Below, piece after piece: positions 16,053 through 26,208 of a stretch of 64,000 nt of DNA. The notes under the pieces are model-generated. The model did no database searches, had not been told where the DNA came from, and saw nothing but the letters and a program-made list of their open reading frames with translations. The position numbers and the translations under genes are program-made. Source of the DNA: Nonomuraea spiralis (GTDB lineage Bacteria > Actinomycetota > Actinomycetes > Streptosporangiales > Streptosporangiaceae); NCBI RefSeq assembly GCF_014648435.1, contig NZ_BMRC01000006.1:124001-188000 (forward strand). Direction: 5' to 3'. The first letter of the stretch is position 1. Each line of letters begins with the position of its first letter.

Positions 16053-16688
16053 CTAGGGGGTCAGGCGTTTGGCGAACTCGGCCGCCGCCGCCCCCGGGTC
16101 CTCCGCGTCGGTGATCGCGCGTACGACCACCACGCGGCTCACGCCGTGGGACATGACCGCGTCGAGGTTGCCGAGGTCGATGCCGCCGATCCCGAACCAC
16201 GGCCGCGCCGTTCCCAGCGAGGCCACGTGCCGCAGCAGATCGGGGCCGGGCGCGTGGCGGCCCGGCTTGGTCGGCGTCGGCCAGACAGGGCCGCAGCAGA
16301 AGTAGTCGACGCCCTCCTCCACGGCCGCGGCGGACGCCTCGGCGGCGGAGTGGGTGGACCGGCCGATGACGATGTCGTCGCCGAGTATCTCTCGCGCGAC
16401 CGTCACGGGAAGGTCGTCCTGCCCCAGGTGGAGCACGTCGGGCCGGGCGGCGTAGGCGATGTCCGCCCGGTCGTTGACGGCCAGCAGTTTGCCGTGCCGG
16501 TCGCAGGCGTCGCGGAAGACTTCCAGGAGCGCGAGTTCTTCGCGTGCCTCCAGGCCCTTCTCCCGCAGCTGGATGATGTCCACGCCGCCGGCCAGCACCG
16601 AATCGAGGAACTCTGCAAGGTCACCGCGGTCGCGGCGGCCGTCGGTGCAGAGATAGAGGCGGGCCTCAGAAACCGAGGGCCTGGGCAC
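16053..16688 (-). CDS. thiE: Thiamine phosphate synthase
   Basis: Joins the pyrimidine (HMP-PP) and thiazole (THZ-P) halves of thiamine. The 211-residue TIM-barrel protein shows [45 protein letters not shown] and [10 protein letters not shown], all in family order. The start GTG 16688 lies inside the end of the upstream DNA-binding gene (23-base overlap), so the two are translationally coupled. The other thiazole genes are 2 kb away on the opposite strand behind a TPP riboswitch; thiE itself has no riboswitch that I can see. Confidence 0.93.
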   Translation of the reverse strand: MPRPSVSEARLYLCTDGRRDRGDLAEFLDSVLAGGVDIIQLREKGLEAREELALLEVFRDACDRHGKLLAVNDRADIAYAARPDVLHLGQDDLPVTVAREILGDDIVIGRSTHSAAEASAAAVEEGVDYFCCGPVWPTPTKPGRHAPGPDLLRHVASLGTARPWFGIGGIDLGNLDAVMSHGVSRVVVVRAITDAEDPGAAAAEFAKRLTP

Positions 16689-17040
16689 GCCGCTTGACCT
16701 CCGTGTGACGGCCGGCCTTGATCGCCTCGATGGGCGACCCCGGCAGGGACTCGTCTGGGGTGAAGAGCCAGCGCAGCGACTCGACATCGTCGTAGCCGGC
16801 GTCCTGCAACACGGTCAGTGTGCCGGGCAGGCCCTTCATCACGTCCTTCCCGTCGAGGAACACCGCGGGCACCTGCGGCCCGCCGCCGCCGCGGCGCACG
16901 CCGAGCAGCTTGTGGTCCTTGAGGAGTTGCTTGGCCCGCCCGATTGAGAGGTCGAGGCGCCGGGCCACTTCGGGGAGAGTGAGCCACTCGCTTACGAGCT
17001 GGTCGGTCTCCCGGTCGATCTGTGCAACAGAAAGCGTCAC
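16666..17040 (-). CDS. Rv2175c-family DNA-binding protein
   Basis: A 124-residue protein matching Rv2175c, a DNA-binding substrate of the kinase PknL in M. tuberculosis. The N-terminal winged helix is visible ([30 protein letters not shown]), followed by the family-specific region [25 protein letters not shown] and [21 protein letters not shown] conserved Thr-rich N-terminus ([16 protein letters not shown]) may be the phosphorylation target as in Rv2175c, though this is inference. Start GTG 17040. It overlaps thiE, and the PASTA kinase is 3.6 kb away, so the kinase-substrate neighbourhood is kept. Confidence 0.88.
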   Translation of the reverse strand: MTLSVAQIDRETDQLVSEWLTLPEVARRLDLSIGRAKQLLKDHKLLGVRRGGGGPQVPAVFLDGKDVMKGLPGTLTVLQDAGYDDVESLRWLFTPDESLPGSPIEAIKAGRHTEVKRRAQALGF

Positions 17041-17070
17041 GAAACCACAACTACCACATGCCGTCCTTGC

Positions 17071-18234
17071 TCAAACAACACAATCCCGTAGGGGGACATC
17101 TGGATCTACCAGGCGTTCCGTGTCGAGGCGGTGTCCGCCCTCGATGATCCTACGGCCCTGCACGTAGTCCCGGGGCCGGTCGACGGCGAGCACCGCGGCG
17201 AGGGTGTCGCCGGGCGTCAGCCATACGGCCGACCACTTGCCCTCGGGCCCGCCGCGGAAGAGCAGGCGGTCGCCGGAGGGGTGGTGGCCGATGTACTGGA
17301 CCATGTGGCCGAACTGCTCGGACCAGAAGTACGGCGCCGGGTCGTAGACGGCCTCCTCGCCGAGCAGGGTGGCGGCGGCGACCTCGGGCGAGCCGAGCGC
17401 GGTGTCCCAGTGCTCGACCCTGAGCCTGGTGCCGTAGCGGCGCGACCACCAGGCGGCGCAGTCGCCGGCGGCGACCACACGGGGCATGGACGTGCGCAGG
17501 TGCTCGTCGGTGACGACGCCGTTGTGCAGGTCGATGTCGGAGCCGGCCAGCCATTCGATCGCCGGGCGCACGCCGATGCCGGTGACGACCACGTGGGCCT
17601 CGACGAACTCGCCGCCCACCAGGCGTACGCCGCCCTCGTCCACCTCGTCGACCATGGTGTCCAGGCGCAGGTCGATGCCGTCGTACCAGCCTTGGGTGCG
17701 GGCGCCGATCTCCGGGCCCACGGCGTTCGCGAGCGGGGTGGGGCCGGCCTCGATCACGGTCACCGCGCAGCCGGCCTTGCGGGCGGCGGTGGCGACCTCG
17801 GCGCCGATCCAGCCCGCGCCGATGATCGCCACGCGGGCCCCTGGAACGAGCCTGGCGCGCAGTTCGTGGGCGTCGTCGAGGGTGCGCAGGACGTGTTGCG
17901 GGCCGTCGCCGGGCACGGTGATCGGCTCGGCTCCGGTGGCGATGACCAGGCCGTCGTAGCCGAGCTGGCCCTCGGTCGTCTCCAGGACGCCCTCGCGCAG
18001 CGCCTTGGCGGTGACGCCCGGCCAGAAGTCCACCTCCAGCGACTCCAGGTCGGCCTCCAGGAAGCTGGAGTCGGCGGCGCCGGACAGGACGGCCTTGGAC
18101 AGGGGCGGACGGTCGTACGGCCGATGGCGCTCCTGGCCGATCAGCGTGATCCGTCCGGCGAATCCGCGCCCGCGCAGGGCCTCGACGCTGCGCAGCCCGG
18201 CCAGGCCCGCTCCCACCACTACGACATGGTTCAC
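17071..18234 (-). CDS. FAD-dependent NAD(P)H oxidoreductase, ferredoxin-reductase type
   Basis: A ~387-residue flavoprotein with two Rossmann motifs: VVVVGAGLAGLRSVEALR at the N-terminus for FAD and VAIIGAGWIGAEVATAARK near 145-165 for NAD(P)H. YDRPPLSK, ATGAEP, and VVAAGDCAAW match rubredoxin/ferredoxin reductases of class BphA4. Such enzymes feed P450-ferredoxin pairs, so it could reduce the ferredoxin at 7.3 kb, but there is no linkage. I prefer GTG 18234, since TATGGT lies seven bases upstream (leaderless) and the Rossmann motif then begins at residue 4; ATG 18246 and GTG 18240 are alternatives. Confidence 0.85.
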   Translation of the reverse strand: MNHVVVVGAGLAGLRSVEALRGRGFAGRITLIGQERHRPYDRPPLSKAVLSGAADSSFLEADLESLEVDFWPGVTAKALREGVLETTEGQLGYDGLVIATGAEPITVPGDGPQHVLRTLDDAHELRARLVPGARVAIIGAGWIGAEVATAARKAGCAVTVIEAGPTPLANAVGPEIGARTQGWYDGIDLRLDTMVDEVDEGGVRLVGGEFVEAHVVVTGIGVRPAIEWLAGSDIDLHNGVVTDEHLRTSMPRVVAAGDCAAWWSRRYGTRLRVEHWDTALGSPEVAAATLLGEEAVYDPAPYFWSEQFGHMVQYIGHHPSGDRLLFRGGPEGKWSAVWLTPGDTLAAVLAVDRPRDYVQGRRIIEGGHRLDTERLVDPDVPLRDCVV

Positions 18235-18281
18235 GTTCACGACCATAACGGGGGCCGTGCCGGCTCGTCGCGCCGAGGCCG

Positions 18282-18287
18282 TAGGCT
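18282..18287 (+). promoter_or_regulatory. Likely -10 of the thiOSG transcript
   Basis: TAGGCT lies 11 bases before the first conserved base of the TPP riboswitch, so transcription would start at its 5' edge. No clear -35. Confidence 0.35.
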
Positions 18288-18297
18288 GGAGGCGCAA

Positions 18298-18398
18298 GAC
18301 GCGCGGGAGTCCGGCCGTGACCGGGCTGAGAGGAAGGCTTGACCGGGCCTTCGACCGCAAGACACCTGATCCGGATCATGCCGGCGAAGGGAGCGCGG
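18298..18398 (+). promoter_or_regulatory. TPP riboswitch (thi-box)
   Basis: Binds thiamine pyrophosphate and shuts off thiazole genes. The hallmark CTGAGA is at 18326-18331 and the 3' consensus ACCTGATCCGGATCATGCC at 18364-18382, followed by GGCGAAGGGA. CGCG at both ends closes the P1 helix. The GAAGGGAG that ends the aptamer is also the ribosome site of thiO, whose ATG is at 18399, so control is most simply by hiding the ribosome site in P1. Confidence 0.95.
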
Positions 18399-19573
18399 AT
18401 GAATGTGATCGTGGGCGGCGGGGTCATCGGGCTGTCGGTCGCCTGGCGGCTGGCCCGCGAGGGGCTGCCCGTCACGGTGGTCGACCCGGCCCCGGCGCGC
18501 GGGGCCTCCCACGCGGCGGCCGGGATGCTGGCCCCGGTGAGCGAGGTCTCCTACACCGAGGAGCCGCTGCTGCGGCTGGGGGCCGCCTCGCTGGGCCGCT
18601 GGCCGGCGTTCGCCGACGAGCTGGCCGCCGACGCGGGCCTGGATGAGGAGTTCGGCGGGAGCGGGCCGGGGGAGGCCGCGCGGCGTGGGCTCGACCTGCG
18701 CGCCGACGGCACTCTCGACGTCGCCTTCGGGGCCGACGACCTGGCGGCGCTCGACGAGCTGGCGGCGTTCATGGACAAGCTGGGGCTGCGGGTGGAGCGG
18801 CTGACCGGGCGCGAGTGCCGCCGCCTGGAGCCCATGCTGGCCCCCTCGGTGCGCGGCGGGCTGCTGGCCCCCGGTGACGCCTGGGTCGACCCGCGCCGCG
18901 TCACGGCGGCGCTGCTGGCCGCGCTCGACCGGCTGGGCGTGCCCCTGGTGCGGGCGCGGGCGGCCGGGCTGCTGCGCGACGGCGAGACCGTCACCGGCGT
19001 ACGCCTCGATCCCGCCCCCGGTGTCGCGGCGCGGGAGCTCGCGGCCGAGCGGGTGGTGCTGGCCGCCGGGGCATGGAGCGGGGAGCTGGCCGGCGTGCCC
19101 GTACGGCCGGTCAAGGGGCAGATCATGCGCCTGCGCTCGCCGCAGCCGCTGCTCGGCCGGTGCGTACGCGGGACGGTGCACGGCGCCCCCGTCTACCTCG
19201 TCCCCCGGGGAGACGGTGAGCTGGTGCTCGGGGCCACGCAGGAGGAGCTGGGGTTCGACACCCGGGTGACCGCGGGCGGGCTCCACGAGCTGCTGCGCGA
19301 CGCCAGGGAGCTGGTGCCGGGCGTCACCGAGCTGGAGGTGGCCGACGTGGTCGCAGGGCTGCGGCCGGGCACCCCCGACAACCTGCCGCTCATCGGGGCC
19401 GGCGAGGCTCCGGGGCTCGTGCTGGCGACCGGCCATCACCGGGGCGGGGTGCTGCTGGCCCCGCTCACGGCGGCCCTGGTGACGGCGGGCCTGTCGCCGG
19501 GCGCGGAGATTCTGACGGGTGAGGAGGGCGAGCTGGCCGAGCTGTGCTCGCCCGCGAGATTTCGGGAAATTTC

Positions 19574-19577
<4 letters not shown>
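18399..19577 (+). CDS. thiO: Glycine oxidase
   Basis: FAD enzyme that oxidises glycine to iminoacetate/glyoxylate imine for thiazole synthesis under aerobic conditions. The 392-residue protein begins with the dinucleotide fold VIVGGGVIGLSVAWRLA, has the HAAAGMLAP motif, VRPVKGQIMRL, and the C-terminal TGHHRGGVLLAPLTA, all of the ThiO/DAAO family. ATG 18399 is set by the riboswitch-embedded ribosome site; frames extending upstream run through the aptamer. Its stop overlaps the thiS start (ATGA). Confidence 0.95.
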
Positions 19578-20522
<945 letters not shown>

Positions 20523-20532
20523 GATCCCCGGA

Positions 20533-20556
20533 GGGTCCCGGTGCGAGCCGGGCCCC
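20533..20556 (+). terminator. thiOSG terminator hairpin
   Basis: GGGTCCCGG and CCGGGCCCC pair with one mismatch around six bases, ten bases after the thiG stop, followed by a pyrimidine-rich run. Confidence 0.5.
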
Positions 20557-20652
20557 TTCCCCCCGGTCGGAGCCACTCGCATGGGCACGTCTCCGCATCG
20601 GTTTCGGGCGGTCGGGCCTTGCGGGTGGCAAAACGCCCGTAAACTCAGGGGG

Positions 20653-22584
20653 GTGGATAAGGTGACTGCGGACCCCTTGGTCGGTCGGCTCCTCGATGGG
20701 CGCTACCGCATCGAGAGCCGGATCGCCCGGGGCGGTATGGCGACCGTCTACCTGGCGCTCGACGTCCGGCTGGACCGCACCGTCGCGCTGAAGGTCATGC
20801 ACCGCTCGCTCGCCGACGACCCGGCGTTCGTCCGGCGGTTCATCGGCGAGGCCAAGTCCGTCGCCAGTCTGTCCCACCCCAACGTGGTGCACGTCTTCGA
20901 CCAGGGCACCGACAACGACGTCGTCTACCTGTCGATGGAGTACGTGCCGGGCCGGACGCTGCGCGACATCCTGCGCGAGCGCGGCAGGCTGCCCGCCCGC
21001 GAGGCGCTGGAGATCATGATCCCGGTGCTCGCCGCCCTGGGCGCGGCCCACCAGGCCGGCATGGTCCACCGCGACGTGAAGCCCGAGAACGTGCTGATGA
21101 CCGACGACGGCCGGGTCAAGGTCGTCGACTTCGGTCTGGCCAGGGCCATCGAGGCGACCAACCAGACCCGTACCGGCGTGATGATCGGCACGATCGGTTA
21201 CATGTCGCCCGAGCAGGTCACCACCGGCGGCGCCGACGTGCGCAGCGACGTCTACGCCGCGGGCATCATGCTGTTCGAGCTGGTGACCGGGCAGCAGCCC
21301 TACGACGGCGAGACGCCGATGTCGGTGGCCTACCGGCACGTCCACGACACGGTGCCGCCGCCGTCGGCGCTGGTGCCCGAGGTGCCGCCGCTGATCGACA
21401 CGCTGGTCGCGCACGCCACGGCCCGCGAGCCCCACGACCGCCCGGCCGACGCCACGGCGATGCTCGTCCAGGCGGTCGAGGCCCACCGGATGTTGCCGCG
21501 GCTGAGCACCCCTCCGGCGATGACGGCGGTGTTCAACCAGTCGATCCCGCCGCGCCCGAGCGGCGCGGGCGCGCCGTCGATGCCCATGGCCGCGCCGGCC
21601 CACACGCTGATCCAGCCGCGCGCCGAGGTGCCTTCGCCGCCCCCGCCGCCGTCGTCCGCGCCCAACCGTTCGTTCAAGCCCAACTGGTTCCTGGTCGTGC
21701 TCGCCGCCGTCATGGTCGTCGCGGTCGGGGTGACCGGCTGGTTCTTCTCCCAGACCAAGTACGTGCAGGTGCCCGACCTGGTCGGCCAGGACATGCTGGT
21801 CGCCGAGCGGGCCGCCACGGGCAAGGGCTTCAAGATCCGCAAGGTCCAGGGCGAGTACGACGAGAAGACGGCCGAGGGGCTGGTGCTGCGTACCGACCCC
21901 GAGGGCAGGAGCGAGCTGGAGAGCGGCGGGACGATCACGCTGGTGCCCTCGCTCGGCCCCAAGCGGGTGATCGTGCCCAGCGTGAAGGGCCTTACCAGCG
22001 ACGAGGCCCGCGTCAAGATCGCCGAGGCCGGGCTCACCGTGGGCAGCGTCAGGCGGCTGCCCAACATGGAGGTCGAGCGCAACAAGGTGATCCGCACCTC
22101 CCCCGAGGCCGGCGAGAAGGTCAAGGAGGGCGCCAAGGTCGGCATCTTCGTGAGCGCCGGCCTGGTGATGCCCGACGTGACCGGCATGCCCAAGGACGAA
22201 GCCGCCGCTTACCTCGGCGGCCAGGGCTTCCAGGTGCAGGTCAACGAGGTCGACGACGACGCCGAGCCGTGCACGGTCATCGCCCAGACGCCGAAGGCCA
22301 AGTCCGAGGTGGACAAGGGCACCCCGGCGATGGTCACGGTGTCCCGCTGCCAGACCGACTTCTGGGACTGGTTCAAGGGCGACAACGAGGCCCGCGACGA
22401 CCAGGAGTTCCGCCTGGTGCCCGCGGTCATCGGCAAGAACGTCAAGGACGCCCAGGCCGAGCTGCAGGCGCAGGGTTTCCGCGTCCGGGTCAACCGGCTG
22501 GGCAACGGCGGCGTGGTGCAGTACCAGCGGCCGCTGCCCAACAGCGAGCGGCCGCCCGGCACCATGGTCTGGCTCTGGCAGTAG
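20653..22584 (+). CDS. Ser/Thr protein kinase with four PASTA repeats (PknL-like)
   Basis: Membrane-bound receptor kinase. The cytoplasmic kinase domain (about 13-275) has the glycine loop RGGMATVY, catalytic Lys 47, HRD at 139-141, DFG at 159-161 and SPE; a Pro-rich juxtamembrane stretch leads to one membrane helix (about 345-365) and four extracellular PASTA repeats (starting near 371, 438, 506 and 592), which bind peptidoglycan fragments or lipid II in related kinases. The nearby Rv2175c-like gene suggests it is the PknL counterpart. TAAACT stands seven bases before GTG 20653, so I use that start; GTG 20662 is also possible. Confidence 0.93.
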   Translation: MDKVTADPLVGRLLDGRYRIESRIARGGMATVYLALDVRLDRTVALKVMHRSLADDPAFVRRFIGEAKSVASLSHPNVVHVFDQGTDNDVVYLSMEYVPGRTLRDILRERGRLPAREALEIMIPVLAALGAAHQAGMVHRDVKPENVLMTDDGRVKVVDFGLARAIEATNQTRTGVMIGTIGYMSPEQVTTGGADVRSDVYAAGIMLFELVTGQQPYDGETPMSVAYRHVHDTVPPPSALVPEVPPLIDTLVAHATAREPHDRPADATAMLVQAVEAHRMLPRLSTPPAMTAVFNQSIPPRPSGAGAPSMPMAAPAHTLIQPRAEVPSPPPPPSSAPNRSFKPNWFLVVLAAVMVVAVGVTGWFFSQTKYVQVPDLVGQDMLVAERAATGKGFKIRKVQGEYDEKTAEGLVLRTDPEGRSELESGGTITLVPSLGPKRVIVPSVKGLTSDEARVKIAEAGLTVGSVRRLPNMEVERNKVIRTSPEAGEKVKEGAKVGIFVSAGLVMPDVTGMPKDEAAAYLGGQGFQVQVNEVDDDAEPCTVIAQTPKAKSEVDKGTPAMVTVSRCQTDFWDWFKGDNEARDDQEFRLVPAVIGKNVKDAQAELQAQGFRVRVNRLGNGGVVQYQRPLPNSERPPGTMVWLWQ

Positions 22585-22594
22585 GGCCGCGGGG

Positions 22595-23542
22595 TCAGGC
22601 CAGGTGCCCGTGCAGGCGCACCCTGGCCAGCCCGCCGTCCGGATAGACGTCGACCCGTACGTGGGTGACCGGCTCGGTGTGGGCGAGGCGGAAGCGGTGG
22701 GGCGTGTCAGGTTGCAGGCGGGTCTTCGGCAGCAGCTCGACCTCGTGCACGCCGGTCAGCCCGGTGAGTGCGACGTGGCCGGGGGCGTTGAAGATCAGGT
22801 TCGTGGTGTCGATCTCGGCCAGGCGTACCAGGCCGGGGCCCGCCAGGCGGATGAGCAGCCAGTCGTTGCCGGGGTCGCGGCGGCGCGCGGTCTCCCAGCC
22901 TTCGGCCTGGTGGCGGGCCAGGCCGGGGGCGATGACGTTGTTGGGCGCGGAGTAGAACTCGTCGGAGCAGGCGGTGACCAGGCCGCCGTTCTGGAGGGCG
23001 GCCAGGTCGAGGCTCAGGCCGTCATAGACCGACAGGTCGGGGCGTACCTCGCCGTGCACGCGCAGGCGGGCGATGCCGCCGTCGGGGTACATGTTCAGCC
23101 GTACGTGGGTGTAGCGGGTGTCGTCGCCGGTGACCTCGACGTGGTGCTCGGCGTCGCCCTTGAGCGCGGTCCTCGGGACGATCTCCGTCCAGACGGCGGC
23201 GGCCAGCTCGGCGGGTGAGGGATGGCCGGGCACGGCGGCGGCCTCGACCGAGGCGTACGGCGGGTAGTTGCCCTTGAACCAGGCCGTGTCGATCACCACC
23301 CCGCGGATCGCCCCCGGCAGGCCCAGCCGTACCAGGGCCCAGTCGTGGCCGGGGGTACGGCGGCGGCGGGTCTCCCACCCGTCGTACACCTGGCCCTTGT
23401 TGCCGAACGTCTCGGCGCGGAAGCCAGGGCGGCCCGGCCTGATCAGGCTCTCCTTCTCGGCGAAGGACTCGTCGCTGGCCGCCACGACCGAACCGCCGAG
23501 GGTGCGCAGGGCCAGGTCGGGCAGGGTGGTGAAGCCGGGCAT
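22595..23542 (-). CDS. alc: Allantoicase
   Basis: Hydrolyses allantoate to ureidoglycolate and urea. The 315-residue protein is an internal duplication of the allantoicase beta-sandwich: GWETRRRRTPGHDWALVRLG near 55 and its echo GWETARRRDPGNDWLLIRLA near 220, each preceded by an asparagine/phenylalanine-rich loop. RLNMYPDGGIARLRVHG and RVDVYPDGGLARVRLHG end the two halves. The ATG directly follows the allantoinase stop. Last gene of the glycerate kinase-allantoinase-allantoicase operon. Confidence 0.95.
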   Translation of the reverse strand: MPGFTTLPDLALRTLGGSVVAASDESFAEKESLIRPGRPGFRAETFGNKGQVYDGWETRRRRTPGHDWALVRLGLPGAIRGVVIDTAWFKGNYPPYASVEAAAVPGHPSPAELAAAVWTEIVPRTALKGDAEHHVEVTGDDTRYTHVRLNMYPDGGIARLRVHGEVRPDLSVYDGLSLDLAALQNGGLVTACSDEFYSAPNNVIAPGLARHQAEGWETARRRDPGNDWLLIRLAGPGLVRLAEIDTTNLIFNAPGHVALTGLTGVHEVELLPKTRLQPDTPHRFRLAHTEPVTHVRVDVYPDGGLARVRLHGHLA

Positions 23543-24853
23543 CTACTGCTCTCCCAGGATGAGTCGGCCGTGCGGCTCGCCGTCCACGGGACGTCCGCGC
23601 AGCCAGGTGGTCAGGACCACGCCCTTGAGCACCCGGCCGTGGTAGGGGGTGACCGGGTTGCGGTGGTGGAGGCGGGCGGCGTCCACCGGGTTGTCGGCGT
23701 CGGGGTCGAAGGCGACCAGGTCGGCGTCGTACCCGGGCCGGATCGCGCCCTTGCCGGGGATCCGCGCCATCGCGGCGGGGTTGGCCGACATCCAGCGGAC
23801 GACGTCGGCGAGCCCGTGGCCGCGCCGGGCGGCCTCGGTCCAGACGGCGGACAGGCCGAGCTGGAGGGAGGCGACCCCGCCCCAGGCCGCGGCGAAGTCG
23901 GGCACCTTCAGGTCGGCGGGCGAGGGCGAGTGGTCGGAGACGACGCAGCTCAGCACGCCTTTGGCCAGGCCCTCCCACAGCAGCTCGCGGTTGGCCCGCG
24001 ACCGGATGGGCGGACAGCACTTGTACGCCGTGCCCCCCTCGGGCACCTGCTCGGCCTCCAGCGTCAGGTAGTGCGGGCAGGTCTCGGCGGTGACCGCCAC
24101 CCCGTCCGCCTGGGCCGCCTCCAGCACGCCGAGGCATTCGGCGCTGGAGACGTGCAGGATGTGCACGCGCGCGCCGGTCTCGGCGGCCAGCGCGACGACC
24201 CGCGCGACCGCGCTGCGCTCGGCCGCTCCCGGCCGCGACTCCAGGAACTCCCGGTACGTCGGCCCGCCCGGCTCGGCCAGCAGCTCCGGGTCCTCGGCGT
24301 GCACGACGACGAGCCCGTCGAACCCGGCGACCTCCGCCAGCACCGCCCGCAGCTCCGCCGTGCCGAGCGGCGGGAACTCCTCGACCCCGGACGGCGACAG
24401 GAAGCACTTGAAACCCCGCACGCCACGCTCGTGCAGCGGCCGCAGCTCCTTGAGGTTGCCCGGGACCGCCCCGCCCCAGAACCCCACGTCCACGTGGCAC
24501 TGCCCCCGGGCGGCCCGCAGCTTGACCTCCAGCGCCTCCACACTGACGGTCGGCGGCACCGAGTTGAGCGGCATGTCCACGATCGTGGTCACGCCGCCGG
24601 CCGCGGCTGCCCTGGTCGCCGAGGCGAACCCCTCCCAGTGCGTACGGCCCGGCTCGTTGACGTGGACGTGCGTGTCCACCAGGCCGGGCAGCAGGGGCAG
24701 GTCGCGCAGGTCGATGTCCTCGGCGGCGTCGAGGGGGTCGGCGTAGCCGTACAGGGCCTCGACACGCTCGCCCCGTACGGCCACGGCCACGGGCCGCTCC
24801 CCCTCGGGCGTGACGGCCCGGCGGGAACGGACGACGAGGTCGTAGTCGGTCAT
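23543..24853 (-). CDS. allB: Allantoinase
   Basis: Binuclear metal amidohydrolase that opens allantoin to allantoate. The 436-residue protein carries VDTHVHVNEPGR (first metal His pair), the carboxylated-Lys region GFKCFLSPSG, VVVHAED, VHILHVSS, and SDHSPSP (metal Asp), as in allantoinases rather than dihydropyrimidinases. The ATG overlaps the glycerate kinase stop (ATGA) and the stop abuts the allantoicase start, so the three are tightly coupled. Confidence 0.95.
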   Translation of the reverse strand: MTDYDLVVRSRRAVTPEGERPVAVAVRGERVEALYGYADPLDAAEDIDLRDLPLLPGLVDTHVHVNEPGRTHWEGFASATRAAAAGGVTTIVDMPLNSVPPTVSVEALEVKLRAARGQCHVDVGFWGGAVPGNLKELRPLHERGVRGFKCFLSPSGVEEFPPLGTAELRAVLAEVAGFDGLVVVHAEDPELLAEPGGPTYREFLESRPGAAERSAVARVVALAAETGARVHILHVSSAECLGVLEAAQADGVAVTAETCPHYLTLEAEQVPEGGTAYKCCPPIRSRANRELLWEGLAKGVLSCVVSDHSPSPADLKVPDFAAAWGGVASLQLGLSAVWTEAARRGHGLADVVRWMSANPAAMARIPGKGAIRPGYDADLVAFDPDADNPVDAARLHHRNPVTPYHGRVLKGVVLTTWLRGRPVDGEPHGRLILGEQ

Positions 24854-26022
24854 CTGCCCTCCAGATGGTCGGCCAGGTGTTCGGCCGCCACGCGGGCGGC
24901 CAGGCGTTCGAGGAGCGGGCCCGCCTCGGCCATGCAGCGGGCCGGGTCGGGCTCCAGGTCCGTCAGGGCGTAGGCGGCCTCGATGCCGGCGTCCTTGAGC
25001 TGGGTGTCGCTGAGGGTGCGCCGGCCGCAGACCGCGACCACCGGCACGCCCGCCCTGGCCGCCGCCTGGGCCACGCCGACCGGCGCCTTGCCGCGCAGGG
25101 ACTGCTCGTCGAGCGACCCCTCCCCCGTGATCACCAGCCGCGCGTCCCGGACGAGCTCGCCGAAGCCGAGCAGGTCGAGCAGGTACTCGATGCCGGGCCG
25201 CAGCTCGGCGTGCAGGAACGCCAGCGCCGCGAACCCGACGCCGCCCGCCGCGCCCGCGCCGGGGGCTCCGGCCACGCCCATGGCCCTCGGGGTGTCGTCG
25301 TGCTCGACGGCGCCGAGCAGGCCGTGGGTCTGCGTGGCGACGGCGGCCAGCCGGGACAGGCCGGCCTCCAGCGTACGGACGTCTTCGGGGGTGGCGCCCT
25401 TCTGCGGACCGTAGACGGCGGCGGCGCCGTGGGGGCCGAGGAGCGGGTTGTCCACGTCGCCGGCGACCACGAACTCCACGTCCTTGACGTCGGCGAACCC
25501 GGACAGGTCGATGCGGGCCAGGCCGCGCAGCGCGGCGCCCCCGTCCGGCAGCTCGGCGCCGTCACCGTCCAGCAGGCGCGCGCCGAGCGCCCGGACCATG
25601 CCCGCTCCCCCGTCGGTGCCGGCGCTGCCGCCGAGTCCCAGGACGATCCGCCGGGCGCCCCTGCGCAGGGCGTCGGCGATCAGCTCTCCGGTGCCGTACG
25701 AGGTGGCCGTCAGGGGCGCGGGCCCGGCGGGCAGCCGCCGCAGTCCGGACGCCTCGGCCAGCTCGATCACCGCCGTCGGCGTCCCGTCCGCCTGCCGCCA
25801 GGCGTACGAGGCGGCCACGCGCTCTCCCGTGGGCCCGGTGACCTCCACGGTGACCTGGTCGAACCCGCAGGCCACGGCCGCCTCGACGGTGCCGTCGCCG
25901 CCGTCGGCGACCGGCAGCTCGACCGCCGGCACCCCGAGCCCGGCCGCCACCCGCGCCGCGACCTCGGCGGCGGTGAGCGAGCCCTTGAACTTGTCGGGTG
26001 CCACCAGAACCTGCTTAACCAC
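24850..26022 (-). CDS. glxK: Glycerate 2-kinase
   Basis: Phosphorylates D-glycerate made from glyoxylate via tartronate semialdehyde, completing use of the carbon released from allantoin. The ~390-residue protein has VLVAPDKFKGSLTAAEVA at its N-terminus, VADGGDGTVEA, GLGGSAGTDGGAGM and ITGEGSLDEQSL, diagnostic for the GlxK/GarK family. GTG 26022 has GGGAG seven bases upstream. First gene of the operon; the glyoxylate carboligase and tartronate semialdehyde reductase that should feed it are not in the window. Confidence 0.93.
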   Translation of the reverse strand: MVKQVLVAPDKFKGSLTAAEVAARVAAGLGVPAVELPVADGGDGTVEAAVACGFDQVTVEVTGPTGERVAASYAWRQADGTPTAVIELAEASGLRRLPAGPAPLTATSYGTGELIADALRRGARRIVLGLGGSAGTDGGAGMVRALGARLLDGDGAELPDGGAALRGLARIDLSGFADVKDVEFVVAGDVDNPLLGPHGAAAVYGPQKGATPEDVRTLEAGLSRLAAVATQTHGLLGAVEHDDTPRAMGVAGAPGAGAAGGVGFAALAFLHAELRPGIEYLLDLLGFGELVRDARLVITGEGSLDEQSLRGKAPVGVAQAAARAGVPVVAVCGRRTLSDTQLKDAGIEAAYALTDLEPDPARCMAEAGPLLERLAARVAAEHLADHLEGR

Positions 26023-26057
26023 TACGAACTCCCACAAGATGCTGAACAATGGCCGGA

Positions 26058-26096
26058 CACGCCTTCCTGCCCGGTGCGAGCGGGCAGGAAGGCGTG
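26058..26096. other. 16-bp perfect hairpin in the glxK/alkZ divergent region
   Basis: CACGCCTTCCTGCCCG pairs perfectly with CGGGCAGGAAGGCGTG around a seven-base loop, 36 bases before the glxK start. It looks like a terminator but lies between divergent genes, so it may be a leader attenuator for glxK or a large operator. No T-run on either side. Confidence 0.55.
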
Positions 26097-26208
26097 ACTC
26101 ATCATCACATCAGGCGACCTCCCGGTCCTGCCGCAGGGTGCACCCTTGCTGACCGGTTCTGAGGTGTCTGGTCCGCCGATTAGGCTCAGATCCCTTAAGG
26201 AGGCGTTT

